DNA of 64,000 nucleotides, taken from contig OY782500.1 in NCBI GenBank assembly GCA_963677885.1, positions 3,596,001 to 3,660,000 of the forward strand, read 5' to 3'. How positions within the stretch are numbered: position 1 is the stretch's first letter; each line of letters begins with the position of its first letter. Position numbers and translations under genes: made by a program. The notes under the pieces were generated by a model. That model was not told the DNA's origin. It ran no database searches and saw nothing but the letters and a program-made list of their open reading frames with translations. Origin of the DNA: UBA1351 sp963677885 (GTDB lineage Bacteria > Bacillota > Clostridia > Lachnospirales > Vallitaleaceae). This document shows positions 16,626-25,580 of the stretch, in pieces.

Positions 16626-18063
16626 GAACCAAGTCCAAAACATAAAAAACCAAGTCTATAAAAAGGTGAGCGAGTATGCTTTTGCAGGTACCCTGCCTAA
16701 CCATATCCATACAATTCCTATAGAGCTTTTTGAAGGGCCAAAGTCATCACACAGGTGCTGTGTCTATCATGAACGGGCGGTAACCTCTGAACGGATAGCC
16801 ATGAGTCTTGGCGGAGATAAGGATAATGCCAATTTAGTAGAGGTTTTACCGGCTGCCTGTGACCAATGTACGGTCAACCGTTATGTTGTTTCTGAAAACT
16901 GTAGAGGCTGTCTTGCCCACAGGTGCCAGTTGTCTTGTCCTGTCGGTGCCATCTCCTTTATAGGGAACAAGGCTCTGATTGACAATGAAAAATGTATTGA
17001 ATGCGGGAAATGTCACAAGGCTTGCCCATATAATGCTATTTCCGATGTACTTAGACCATGTATCAAAGCCTGTCCGGTAGATGCCATATCTGTTGATCAG
17101 GACCATAAGGCGGTTATTGATGAAGGAAAATGTATTCGCTGCGGGTCTTGTGTCTACTACTGTCCATTTGGTGCCATTCAGGACAAATCTCAGATTCTTC
17201 CTGTGATTGATACCCTAAGGAAAGAGGATGCGAAGATATACGCCATGATTGCACCGGCCATAGCCACCCAATTTGATTATGTCAATCTTGGTCAGGTCGT
17301 TACAGGTATGAAAAAAATGGGCTTTTCCGATGTGGTTGAAGTCGCTCTTGGTGCAGACTTTGTTGCCCTACATGAAGGAGAGGAGTTTGCCCAGCTCTTA
17401 AGCAGTGATGGAGGCCAAAAGGTTATGACTTCCTCCTGCTGCCCAGGTTTTGTATCCTATGTTCAAAAAGAATTTCCGGATTTAGCCGGTCTTATGTCTG
17501 AAACAGTGTCCCCAATGGTGGCAACTGCCAGAGCTATCCGGTCTATTGATCCGGAGGCCAAACTTGCCTTCGTAGGCCCCTGTATTGCCAAAAAAGGGGA
17601 AGAAAAATTGTTTGGTCTTGAAAATGAAGTGGATTATGTTCTGACCTTTGAGGAATTAACCGGTATGTTGGACGGATATGGTCTAGATTTGGAAAGTCTT
17701 GAAGAATCTCCCTTAAACAATGCTTCTGTTTATGCAAGGGGTTTTGCAGCCAGTGGTGGAGTGACCAAGGCTGTTGAATCGGTCATGAAGGAAAAGGCTC
17801 CTGACCAAACTTATGAGACTTATATCTGCAATGGTATTGAAGAGTGTAAGAAGGTTTTAACCATGGTCAAATTCGGTCGTATAAAAAAAGCCTTCATAGA
17901 AGGAATGGCTTGTGAAGGCGGCTGTATCAAAGGGCCCGTCACCATGCATTATGGTAATCAGGACCAAAAGAAACTGAAAGAATACTGCCAAAATGCCCTT
18001 GAGGATGAATGCCAACACGTGTCCATGATTTTTGACATGGACAAGATATCTCTATCAAGATAA
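16612..18063 (+). CDS. [FeFe] hydrogenase with multiple [4Fe-4S] clusters (group B-like)
   Basis: A 483-residue hydrogenase. The N-terminal 190 residues are cysteine-rich, with CDQC, CRGCLAHRC, CIECGKCHKACP, CIKACP and CIRCGSCVYYCP for several iron-sulfur clusters. The H-cluster domain has SCCPGF, VGPCIAKKGE and EGMACEGGCIKGP. It is likely the catalytic partner of the operon, reducing protons or oxidising H2 in the cytoplasm. The maturation genes hydEFG are not in this window. GAGGTGAG precedes the start, inside the phosphatase gene. Confidence 0.9.
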   Translation: MRKFENQVQNIKNQVYKKVSEYAFAGTLPNHIHTIPIELFEGPKSSHRCCVYHERAVTSERIAMSLGGDKDNANLVEVLPAACDQCTVNRYVVSENCRGCLAHRCQLSCPVGAISFIGNKALIDNEKCIECGKCHKACPYNAISDVLRPCIKACPVDAISVDQDHKAVIDEGKCIRCGSCVYYCPFGAIQDKSQILPVIDTLRKEDAKIYAMIAPAIATQFDYVNLGQVVTGMKKMGFSDVVEVALGADFVALHEGEEFAQLLSSDGGQKVMTSSCCPGFVSYVQKEFPDLAGLMSETVSPMVATARAIRSIDPEAKLAFVGPCIAKKGEEKLFGLENEVDYVLTFEELTGMLDGYGLDLESLEESPLNNASVYARGFAASGGVTKAVESVMKEKAPDQTYETYICNGIEECKKVLTMVKFGRIKKAFIEGMACEGGCIKGPVTMHYGNQDQKKLKEYCQNALEDECQHVSMIFDMDKISLSR

Positions 18064-18119
18064 AGTAAAGCTGCAATGAGAATTGTAATCTATTTTTAAA
18101 AGACAGTTAACCAAATATA

Positions 18120-18128
18120 TGTTAGAAT
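18120..18128 (+). promoter_or_regulatory. Extended -10 promoter element
   Basis: TGT-TAGAAT at 18120-18128 lies 41 bp before the next start codon, with no clear -35. Confidence 0.4.
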
Positions 18129-18169
18129 GACTTCAAGTAGATATAAAGACCATGCTTGTGGAGGGTCGT

Positions 18170-19969
18170 ATGACAAAAAAGAGAGTGTTACTGTTTATTT
18201 TAATTATATTGCTCATTGCAGCTGCTATTATTGGCGGCTTTTTAGGGTATTTACAATTAAGTCTTTTTGAAGTGGAGCCAATAGAGAAAAATGCTCTTAC
18301 TTCATATGTCAGTCGATATGGTTTAGACCTGCTTGAGAGAAAGCAGGATGACCTTTATGAGGGAAGCATTCCCTTAAGTATTATTGAAGATGAGTTAACT
18401 GTTGACCTCATTAATGAAACCTCTAATTCTAACTGGCAGATTGTCAGTGGAAATCTGGATCTAATCCAAAAGAATGCCAAAATCAATTATCTGGTTGGCG
18501 ACTTTTTTGTTCCCATATACTATCGAACCGAATTTAATATCGAAGGTGATCTTCTAAAGGTCAAACTGATTCCCTTAAGTTTAGGTAATAAGCATTTGGA
18601 ATTACCTGAGTTTTTTGTTGACCTTTTTTATGAAGAGTTAATGGATTTGGAACCAAGTGGCTCCATTAGTCTTGAATCCTATAATCCCAATGAACTTTTC
18701 ACCTATAAGGAGGCTCTTCGTAAAGGCGATGAAATTCTTTTTGATATGCAACTGAACCTGCCTAAGCTAGATGATTTGGTCATTCGGATTCAAAAGGACT
18801 TAAATGAGGACTTCGCCAAAATCTATAGTAATGGTCAAGAAGGGGAAAAAGAAGCCCTGACCTTTCTTATGGACTTTGATGAAAATCCAGATGAATACAG
18901 CGCCAAGTTGTTTGAAGACTTTTTAGGTGATGCTGAACTTATTGAACCAATGCTGGTTCTTGCAGCTCCCGATACCCTTATGGATATTTACTCCGCCTAT
19001 CCAATCCTTGAAAGTAAGGTGAAAAAGTCCAAGGTAATTGAAGCTAGAGGCGTCCTGATTGGTGAGTCTGTTGTCGGTTATGGTGAATATTTACTGGAAG
19101 CCTTGAAGCAACTTTCAGAAGAAGGCAATCTGATTCTTGCCCAATCCTATCCTTTTGATTTTAAGACCATGGAATCCATCACCATTGATAAGCTGGTTGA
19201 ACGCTATGAACTTGATATTCCGGCCAGGATCCTATCAAAACTGTCCATGTCCTTTGTTGACGGGAAAATGCAGATTGTTTATGCGTCAGAAGAGGGGCCC
19301 TATATTGCCATGAATCAGGTTTCATATGGTGTGATTACCGAAGAGGCCTATAAGAATAAGTACCTAAAACCTGTTCCAGAGCTTGGTTCAGAAGTCCAGG
19401 AAGTCAACATATACAATGAGATTTATGCTGCAATGGCTATGTATTTTGGTGAAGAAGTCTTCTTTAGATATCTTAAAAATGACAGCGACGAGGCATATGC
19501 TATCGTATCAAAGGCCAGTGATTACCAGACCTTTACCCTGGTTGCGGCTAAAAGGGTTGATGGGACTTTTGAGGTGACTCAGGAAGGTTTTGAAAATGCC
19601 CTTGAGTTAAACCGTTTGGACCCGGACTTTAATATGAACCTGGTTACCAGAATGAATGAAGACAATCAGATCCTTAAACTGAACCAAAAGACAAGAAATG
19701 AAGTGGTCAGTGGTCTAAAGGAAAAAGGTTATATGGATAGTGATGAGTCCTTAATCTTTATTTCCTATGACGGCGTCCAATATATTTCTATCGTTCTCTC
19801 CTCCTGGGAAGAATATATTTATACGATTTACAGAGGTGTATATTTGGCTGATGTTTATACCAGAGAAGTGGCAGAAGAGCGATTTGATGACCTGGATCCT
19901 CTGATTCTCCTACACCCCAATCCCAATAGGGAACCTTTGACTGATGCTACAGAAGTGCCTCAGGGGTAA
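18170..19969 (+). CDS. Membrane-anchored protein of unknown function
   Basis: A 599-residue protein I do not recognise. Residues about 5-28 are a strong hydrophobic helix after a KKR stretch, with no lipobox Cys, so the rest is probably an extracytoplasmic domain anchored at its N-terminus. The remainder is acidic, rich in Glu, Asp and Leu, without cysteines or repeats and with no enzyme motif that I can see. ATG 18170 is chosen because GGAGGG sits 4-9 nt upstream; an ATG at 18152 would place charged residues before the helix and lacks a ribosome site. It has its own promoter-like element and a separate peptidase gene follows. Confidence 0.75.
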   Translation: MTKKRVLLFILIILLIAAAIIGGFLGYLQLSLFEVEPIEKNALTSYVSRYGLDLLERKQDDLYEGSIPLSIIEDELTVDLINETSNSNWQIVSGNLDLIQKNAKINYLVGDFFVPIYYRTEFNIEGDLLKVKLIPLSLGNKHLELPEFFVDLFYEELMDLEPSGSISLESYNPNELFTYKEALRKGDEILFDMQLNLPKLDDLVIRIQKDLNEDFAKIYSNGQEGEKEALTFLMDFDENPDEYSAKLFEDFLGDAELIEPMLVLAAPDTLMDIYSAYPILESKVKKSKVIEARGVLIGESVVGYGEYLLEALKQLSEEGNLILAQSYPFDFKTMESITIDKLVERYELDIPARILSKLSMSFVDGKMQIVYASEEGPYIAMNQVSYGVITEEAYKNKYLKPVPELGSEVQEVNIYNEIYAAMAMYFGEEVFFRYLKNDSDEAYAIVSKASDYQTFTLVAAKRVDGTFEVTQEGFENALELNRLDPDFNMNLVTRMNEDNQILKLNQKTRNEVVSGLKEKGYMDSDESLIFISYDGVQYISIVLSSWEEYIYTIYRGVYLADVYTREVAEERFDDLDPLILLHPNPNREPLTDATEVPQG

Positions 19970-20032
19970 GGCTGTACAGGTAAAATTATGAATGTGAATA
20001 AGAAAATATAATGACATAGATAGGAGACACTC

Positions 20033-21052
20033 ATGAATTATACCAAAGAAATACTGACAACCCTAGTCAATACACCAAGTCCAAGTGGCTACTGCCATAA
20101 GATAATCCAGGTTCTTGGCCAGGAAGTAAAAAAAATAGGATATGACATGACCTTAACCCTAAAGGGCAACGGTCTGATTGAAATACCAGGTAAGGAGGAT
20201 GGGCCTGCCCTATTACTGACAGCTCATGTTGACACCCTGGGAGCCATGGTTAGAAGCATAAAAGGTGAGGGAAGTCTGCGATTTACCTCAGTAGGTGGAT
20301 TTACCATGCATTCAATTGAAGGTGAATACTGCCAGGTACATACAAGAGGAGGTAAGTCCTACAGTGGGACGATTTTAAATACAGCTCCTTCTGTTCATGT
20401 CTATGATGACGCCAGAAGCCAGGAACGTAAAGAAGAAGTTATGGAAATCCGTCTTGACGAAGAAGTGACTTCAGATGAAGAGGTAAAAGCCTTAGGCATC
20501 CAGGTTGGTGATTATATTTCCTTTGATCCCAGACTGGTTATGACAGAGTCCGGCTTCATTAAATCCAGACATCTGGATGATAAGGCAGGGGTAGCGGTTA
20601 TTATGACCCTCCTGAAAACTCTGAAAGATGACAAGATAGAACTTAGGAAACCTTTAAAAGTCATGTTTTCCACCTATGAAGAAGTAGGGCATGGTTCATC
20701 CTATATACCGGAAGGTGTCGATGAAATTTTGGCCATTGATATGGGTGCCATCGGTGATGATTTAACCTGTACTGAAAAAGATGTATCCATCTGTGTTAAG
20801 GACTCTTCAGGACCCTATGATTATAATATGGTTGGTGACCTTATTGATCTGGCCAAAAAACTTGACCTGTCCTATGCCCTTGATGTCTACCCCCACTATG
20901 GCAGCGATGCTTCAGCAGCTCTTCGCGGAGGACACAATATTAAGGCGGCCCTGGTGGGACCTGGAATTCATGCATCACATACCATGGAACGTACCCATGA
21001 AAAAGCCCTCAAAAATTCTATTGAATTAGTGAAGGCATATGTGACCCGTTAA
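20033..21052 (+). CDS. M42-family metallopeptidase (glutamyl aminopeptidase type)
   Basis: A 339-residue cytoplasmic aminopeptidase. The two-metal site is visible: TAHVDTLG (His, Asp), SRHLDDKAG (Asp bridging metals), STYEEVGHGSS (catalytic Glu pair), AIDMGAIGDD and GPGIHASHTMERTH (His). M42 enzymes form large tetrahedral complexes that trim peptides. Length matches the family. AGGAG precedes the ATG, and the last 4 bp overlap the stop of the converging vanW-like gene. Confidence 0.92.
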   Translation: MNYTKEILTTLVNTPSPSGYCHKIIQVLGQEVKKIGYDMTLTLKGNGLIEIPGKEDGPALLLTAHVDTLGAMVRSIKGEGSLRFTSVGGFTMHSIEGEYCQVHTRGGKSYSGTILNTAPSVHVYDDARSQERKEEVMEIRLDEEVTSDEEVKALGIQVGDYISFDPRLVMTESGFIKSRHLDDKAGVAVIMTLLKTLKDDKIELRKPLKVMFSTYEEVGHGSSYIPEGVDEILAIDMGAIGDDLTCTEKDVSICVKDSSGPYDYNMVGDLIDLAKKLDLSYALDVYPHYGSDASAALRGGHNIKAALVGPGIHASHTMERTHEKALKNSIELVKAYVTR

Positions 21053-21921
21053 ATTTTAGTATATATCTGATCCTTAGGAATAAAGGATGCATCATAGAGG
21101 ACTTTGGCGTGATTTTGACGGACCAGGGTCCTTTTTATTTCTACACCATTGTTTTTATCAATAACTTTTCTATATATTTTATTACACCGATAATATATTG
21201 ACTCCATATCATCTAATTGAACTTCTTGAAAATGGCTGTCTTCTTCAACTATATGATAACTATGTGCTAACGGTTTGTCAGCTAAGAGTTTGCCGTTTAG
21301 GTAGATATCATCTGTAAAAATAATCAATTGGAAAGTTATATCGGTATCATTTCTAAACTGATAGTCTAAATAGTTGTACATAATGGATGTACCGGAACCA
21401 AAAGGAAGATGACGACCGTAATCAGGAAACATATCAATATTGTTATGGTGGTGATGTTCAGTGATTGTTAGCGGACTATGGAGAATCATCCAATGAATGA
21501 GGTTGGTCATCTGACACATACCGCCTCCAACACCTTGATCAACTTGTCCGGATTTGATTACCAGTCCTTCCTTATAGCCTTTTGATTTAGAACATTTTCC
21601 AACTAACTTCCAAAAGGAAAAGGTCTCACCAGGCTTAATTAGTATATGAGTGATCCTAGGTGCTGCTAAAGTTAGATTGGTAGCCTTGTTTTCCTGTAAG
21701 CGCATATCAACCTGTCCAAGTTTTCTTCGAATCAATGACTTGTGTTGATAAAGGGTGTGGTCTAGTGGTTTGTGCCGAAAAGTCTTGGCATATTTACCTT
21801 GGTTTTTAAGCCATGTCAGACGTCTCAGACTGATACCCTTTAAGACCGATAAGCGATACGTTAATGAATTAATGTCACTGAAATGTTGGTAGGAAGTCAT
21901 ATTTGAGTTAAAAACTTTCAT
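21049..21921 (-). CDS. VanW-family protein
   Basis: A 290-residue protein with the VanW core: ILIKPGETFSFWKLVGKCSKSKGYKEGLVI, then QGVGGGMCQMTNLIHWM and a His-rich HHHHNNIDMFPDYGRHLPFGSGT segment. The family's biochemical role is unsettled; the name comes from vancomycin-resistance clusters, but most members have no link to resistance and none of the vanHAX genes is here. It lies 8 bp after the NUDIX gene and is probably co-transcribed with it. No signal peptide is seen. Confidence 0.88.
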   Translation of the reverse strand: MKVFNSNMTSYQHFSDINSLTYRLSVLKGISLRRLTWLKNQGKYAKTFRHKPLDHTLYQHKSLIRRKLGQVDMRLQENKATNLTLAAPRITHILIKPGETFSFWKLVGKCSKSKGYKEGLVIKSGQVDQGVGGGMCQMTNLIHWMILHSPLTITEHHHHNNIDMFPDYGRHLPFGSGTSIMYNYLDYQFRNDTDITFQLIIFTDDIYLNGKLLADKPLAHSYHIVEEDSHFQEVQLDDMESIYYRCNKIYRKVIDKNNGVEIKRTLVRQNHAKVLYDASFIPKDQIYTKI

Positions 21922-21929
21922 AAAACACC

Positions 21930-22553
21930 TCAGTCGAAATCCACAGGAAGGTTTTGATTGGCTACAGCATCAAAACACATTGTAATTTGCTCACGGTTAA
22001 CCCTTCCGCTGGATAAGTCCGGTAATTCATCCAGACCAAAAAAACGGGCTTCCAGGGTTTCGTTATTGACAGTAAAGGAACCGCCAACAAGGTCGCACAA
22101 AATGAAAATCTTGTAAATACTGTAGGCATGAGGAGGTTGATTATGGTACTTCCTGTCTTGGACAGCGATGATGCGATTAGCAGTGACGTCCAAACCGGAT
22201 TCTTCTTTTACTTCTTTAATGACGTTTTCAGAAGGGCTTAAGTTTACCTCGGCCCAACCTCCTGGAAGAGACCATTTACCATCGATGGCTTCCTTGACCA
22301 AAAGAATCTTATGATCCTTAAAGACAACACCTCTAACGTCAACTTTAGGTGTTTGATAGCCTGTTTCATTGCAGAAAAGGTCCTTAATTTCAGTAGTGTC
22401 AATTTGTGTGTACTCCGTCATAACCTGAGCGGCCAAGTCTCTGAGCTGCTCAAACCGCTCCAAGTCATAATCGTCTTTGGAATAGGTAAGTCCGGCTTGT
22501 GCAATAGACTGCATTTCCTTGGCCCAGGTCAACCATTTAGGTTCTCTGTTCAT
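21930..22553 (-). CDS. NUDIX hydrolase with N-terminal helical domain
   Basis: A 207-residue protein. Residues about 1-60 form the helical NUDIX-N domain seen in a subgroup of nucleoside-diphosphate-sugar or ADP-ribose pyrophosphatases. The NUDIX box follows: GGWAEVNLSPSENVIKEVKEESGLDV, with Lys where Arg is usual before EVKEE. It hydrolyses a nucleoside diphosphate linked to another group; the exact substrate is unknown. I chose the ATG at 22553, which follows AGGGAG, over one seven codons upstream. Confidence 0.87.
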   Translation of the reverse strand: MNREPKWLTWAKEMQSIAQAGLTYSKDDYDLERFEQLRDLAAQVMTEYTQIDTTEIKDLFCNETGYQTPKVDVRGVVFKDHKILLVKEAIDGKWSLPGGWAEVNLSPSENVIKEVKEESGLDVTANRIIAVQDRKYHNQPPHAYSIYKIFILCDLVGGSFTVNNETLEARFFGLDELPDLSSGRVNREQITMCFDAVANQNLPVDFD

Positions 22554-22730
22554 GTGCTCCCTCATCTTTCTCATTTGTGGTTACTGAATCATTATTTATA
22601 CGATTTCTTCATCAATGGTATTACAAGTAGATTATAGCATATGAGGAATGTAATAAATCTTACAAGATTCAAACAAAGGGATAGTATGAAAATAGACTAA
22701 AAAGATAGAAGTGTTTTAGTGATTCAATAA

Positions 22731-22774
22731 AAAAGCAGAAATCATTTCCTCTGTGGGAATCCATTTCTGCTTTT
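22731..22774. terminator. Bidirectional terminator
   Basis: AAAAGCAGAAAT (22731-22742) pairs with ATTTCTGCTTTT (22763-22774), with further pairing inside. Flanking A and T tracts allow use on either strand; it ends the GntR gene on the minus strand. Confidence 0.8.
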
Positions 22775-22815
22775 ATGTCTTATTATTATAAAGTTATAGT
22801 TAAGAGCCTGAATGA

Positions 22816-23577
22816 TTAATCTAAATACTGCTCAATAGTGAATACGTTTTTGTCACCACGGTATCTGGAAATCGTATACTCAACCGGTGATTCGAATTTA
22901 TTATAGCCTATATAGTGGAAGACCTGAATAGCTGTCGTTTTAGTGATCTGTAGTAGTTCACAATCTTCTTTTGTCGGAATGGCAGCTTCAATATTACGAA
23001 CAACCTTGTTAATCTTCGTGTTGATGTTCTTGGAAAGTATCTTATAGAGTGAATGGGAATTCATATCATGATCCAGAACATTTTTACAGGATGAATAAGG
23101 AAGGTAGGTTGTTGTAATAACAATAGGTTCTTCATCTGCTGATCGTAGTCTCTTTAAGCAAATAACATCTGTGTGTACCGGAAGATTAAGAGCGACAGCA
23201 ACCTCTACAGGAGCTTCTACAACTTCGAATTCAAGAACCTTGGAGCTTGGTTTGTAACCTTTACGTTCCATTTCGGCCTTAAAACTTTCGATACGTTTAA
23301 TAAAGTCTTGATTAATCTTGTCTTGTGCAACAAAGGTTCCCCGGCCTTTGACGCGGTAGAATTTGTTCTCGTTTACCAGTTCAGTCAGAGCCTGGCGTAC
23401 GGTTGTACGGCTGATACCAAAAATATCACAAAGATCAAATTCTGTTGGAATCATGTCTCCCGGTTGAAGTTTTCCTTCTTTCATCATATCAAGAAGTATG
23501 TTCTTAAACTGGAAGTAGAGCGGTATTGGAGTCGTCTTATCAACGACATAATCCTTAAAAATGTCTTTAGATAACAA
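22816..23577 (-). CDS. GntR-family regulator (HutC subfamily, UTRA domain)
   Basis: A protein of about 253 residues. The N-terminal winged helix (PLYFQFKNILL ... GDMIPTEFDLCDIFGISRTTVRQALTELV ... RVKGRGTFVA) is followed by a UTRA effector domain that in this subfamily binds sugars, sugar phosphates or amino acids. The reading frame extends upstream, but I prefer a TTG start at 23577 because AAGGGG lies 7 nt before it and it gives the usual family length; an ATG at 23601 is the alternative. The target is unknown: neighbouring genes do not form an obvious sugar operon. Confidence 0.85.
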   Translation of the reverse strand: MLSKDIFKDYVVDKTTPIPLYFQFKNILLDMMKEGKLQPGDMIPTEFDLCDIFGISRTTVRQALTELVNENKFYRVKGRGTFVAQDKINQDFIKRIESFKAEMERKGYKPSSKVLEFEVVEAPVEVAVALNLPVHTDVICLKRLRSADEEPIVITTTYLPYSSCKNVLDHDMNSHSLYKILSKNINTKINKVVRNIEAAIPTKEDCELLQITKTTAIQVFHYIGYNKFESPVEYTISRYRGDKNVFTIEQYLD

Positions 23578-23753
23578 TTGTTTTCCCCTTTTCTGTTGCA
23601 TGACATCATGTTTACGCAACATATAGTATATTTGTCTCAATAACACTACATAATATTTTACAGGGTTTTTGGGAAAATACAAGGGTTATTTTTATATTTC
23701 TTGGCTGAATGGCCTATAAAAAGTAAATCCCATAAAATATTGATAGTTTAACG

Positions 23754-23790
23754 GAAAAAAAGGATGAAAAGCCGAAGGCGTTTCATCCTT
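23754..23790 (-). terminator. Rho-independent terminator of the small membrane protein gene
   Basis: AAGGATGAAA-GCC / GGC-TTTCATCCTT stem with a GAA loop; on the minus strand it is followed by T7. The gap 23578-23862 otherwise shows only promoter-like A/T sequence. Confidence 0.8.
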
Positions 23791-23862
23791 AATAAAAGGG
23801 GGGATGTATTTCCTGTTTTTTGAATTTTAGTAAAATCCAAGTACAGATTAGTAATATAATCA

Positions 23863-24060
23863 TTAAAAGATGATTCTTAGAAATCCAACAGCCAGTCCAA
23901 TAAGGGCTAAGGGAACAAGCAGTGCAAAAGCCACTGGGATAATCATAATTGCTACGACTACACCAACAAATCCTAAAAGTAATTTCATGATGCCGACACT
24001 TGCTTTAAAGACTCCTCCTAATATAAGGCCAATAATTCCAATAAATAATAATACTTCCAT
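23863..24060 (-). CDS. Small hydrophobic membrane protein (65 residues)
   Basis: A 65-residue protein that is almost wholly hydrophobic, with two likely transmembrane helices rich in Gly, Val, Ile and Leu and only a few charges (one Glu, two Lys, one Arg). AAAGGAG precedes the ATG by 8 nt and a terminator follows, so it is very probably real. Function unknown; small proteins of this kind may assist larger membrane complexes or be stress induced. Confidence 0.7.
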   Translation of the reverse strand: MEVLLFIGIIGLILGGVFKASVGIMKLLLGFVGVVVAIMIIPVAFALLVPLALIGLAVGFLRIIF

Positions 24061-24103
24061 ATGTAATCTCCTTTATTCTATGTGTGATCGAACTCGATTT
24101 ATG

Positions 24104-24212
24104 ACGAGCTTTTGTTCTAAACTAAGAAATTGCTCTAAAAGAGCCAATTTCTGTCGAAAAGCTGGAACAATTCGCGAAGCGAAACCACCGTCGTTAAACG
24201 ACTCTTTTGTTC
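24104..24212 (+). repeat. Structured repeat, copy 1 (plus a truncated unit end)
   Basis: The full 89-nt unit is 24124-24212 and recurs, also at 89 nt, at 32963-33051. It comprises AGAAATTG/CAATTTCT with an inner GCTCT/GAGC hairpin, a conserved GGAACAATTCGCG stretch folding as TTCGC-GAA-GCGAA, and a last GTCGT/ACGAC hairpin followed by CTTTTGTTC. The sequence GACGAGCTTTTGTTC at 24104-24118 matches the end of a unit, as if another copy had been trimmed. The rest of the 319-bp gap holds the pfkA promoter. Confidence 0.75.
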
Positions 24213-24288
24213 TAACTGATAAAAAGAGTATAACGCCTGGAAATTATGCTGGCCTTAAGTCAGGATTAGAAAACCATTAAGATGTGAG

Positions 24289-24317
24289 TTGTAGGACCTA
24301 TATGCCTATGCTATAAT
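24289..24317 (+). promoter_or_regulatory. Promoter of the phosphofructokinase gene
   Basis: TTGTAG (24289-24294), 17-bp spacer, TATAAT (24312-24317), with TGC extending the -10. It gives a short leader of about 55 nt that starts downstream of the structured repeat. Confidence 0.75.
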
Positions 24318-24379
24318 ATTGGGTAACGAGTGAAGACAGAGCATAGACAGATATCCAAGGGGATAGAATAGGAGGAACA

Positions 24380-25462
24380 ATGGCAAAACGTATAGGAATT
24401 TTGACAAGTGGTGGAGATTGTCCTGGCTTAAATGCGACTATTCGAGGGGTTGCAAAAGCGGCCTATGGTATGATGGATTGTGAAATTATTGGGATTTTAG
24501 ATGGTTTCCAAGGTTTGATTGACGATCGGGTGATCGACATGTCTCCCAAGGATTTTTCGGGCATTTTGACAAGGGGTGGAACCATACTGGGGACCCACCG
24601 GACTCCTTTTAAGAGAATGCGCAAAATAGAAGAAGATGGCGTTGATAAGGTAAAGAATATGGTAGAGACCTATCACCGACACAAGTTGGATTGTGTCGTT
24701 TGTTTAGGTGGTGCCGGTACCCATAAAAATGCCAATTTACTTCGTGAAGAAGGACTTAACGTGATCGGTCTTCCAAAGACCATCGATAATGATATATATG
24801 GTACTGATGTGACATTTGGTTTCCATACAGCTGTAGATATTGCAACTGAAGTGATTGACAGGATTCACACGACAGCGGATTCCCATGACCGGGTTATGGT
24901 TATTGAGATTATGGGTAATAAGGCCGGATGGCTAACCCTTTATTCCGGTGTGGCCGGAGGGGCCGATGTGGTTTTAATTCCAGAGATTCCCTATGATGAT
25001 GAAGTGGTCCTTGAGGCTCTTAGGAGACGTCACTCCGGTGGCAAGAACTTCTCTATCATCGTAATTGCCGAAGGTGCAAAATCCAAAGAAGAAGCAGCTA
25101 TGAGCAAAAAAGAATATAAGGAATATCGTGAGAAAATGCCTTTCCCGGCGGTTTCATATCGACTGGCTAATTTCCTTAATCAACACGGACTGGAAACCAG
25201 GGTTACTATTCCGGGTCACCAGCAAAGAGGTGGTTCACCATCACCTTATGACAGGGTGATTGCAACCAGACTTGGTGCCTATGCAGCCAAACTGATTAAC
25301 AATGAGCAGTATGGCATGACGGTATCCATTCGCAATGATAAGGTTGTTGCTACACCATTATCTGAAGTGGCAGGACTCTCCAAGACTGTACCTGAGGACC
25401 ATAGTTTGATTAAGACCGGCCGTCTTATCGGTATTAATTTCGGTGACATTATAGAACAGTAG
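24380..25462 (+). CDS. pfkA: 6-phosphofructokinase (group III-like)
   Basis: A 360-residue enzyme that phosphorylates fructose 6-phosphate in glycolysis. It has GGDCPGLN at the N-terminus, PKTIDNDI with K133, IEIMGNKAGW, and a PGHQQRGGSPSPYDR segment. The donor-site motif reads GGAGT (A112, G113): Gly at the position equivalent to E. coli Gly104 with Lys at 124 is the pattern of group III ATP-using enzymes, whereas PPi enzymes have Asp there. However, Ala replaces the Mg-binding Asp103 of E. coli, so donor use needs testing. GGAGG precedes the ATG. Monocistronic. Confidence 0.88.
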   Translation: MAKRIGILTSGGDCPGLNATIRGVAKAAYGMMDCEIIGILDGFQGLIDDRVIDMSPKDFSGILTRGGTILGTHRTPFKRMRKIEEDGVDKVKNMVETYHRHKLDCVVCLGGAGTHKNANLLREEGLNVIGLPKTIDNDIYGTDVTFGFHTAVDIATEVIDRIHTTADSHDRVMVIEIMGNKAGWLTLYSGVAGGADVVLIPEIPYDDEVVLEALRRRHSGGKNFSIIVIAEGAKSKEEAAMSKKEYKEYREKMPFPAVSYRLANFLNQHGLETRVTIPGHQQRGGSPSPYDRVIATRLGAYAAKLINNEQYGMTVSIRNDKVVATPLSEVAGLSKTVPEDHSLIKTGRLIGINFGDIIEQ

Positions 25463-25580
25463 CAATTAGACAATTAAGAATTTACATGAATCAGGAAATT
25501 AATTTTGAAATATATTAGGGTCACAAGGATACATGATTACATGTATCCTTTCCTGCGATTATAGGAAATGGAGGGGAACC

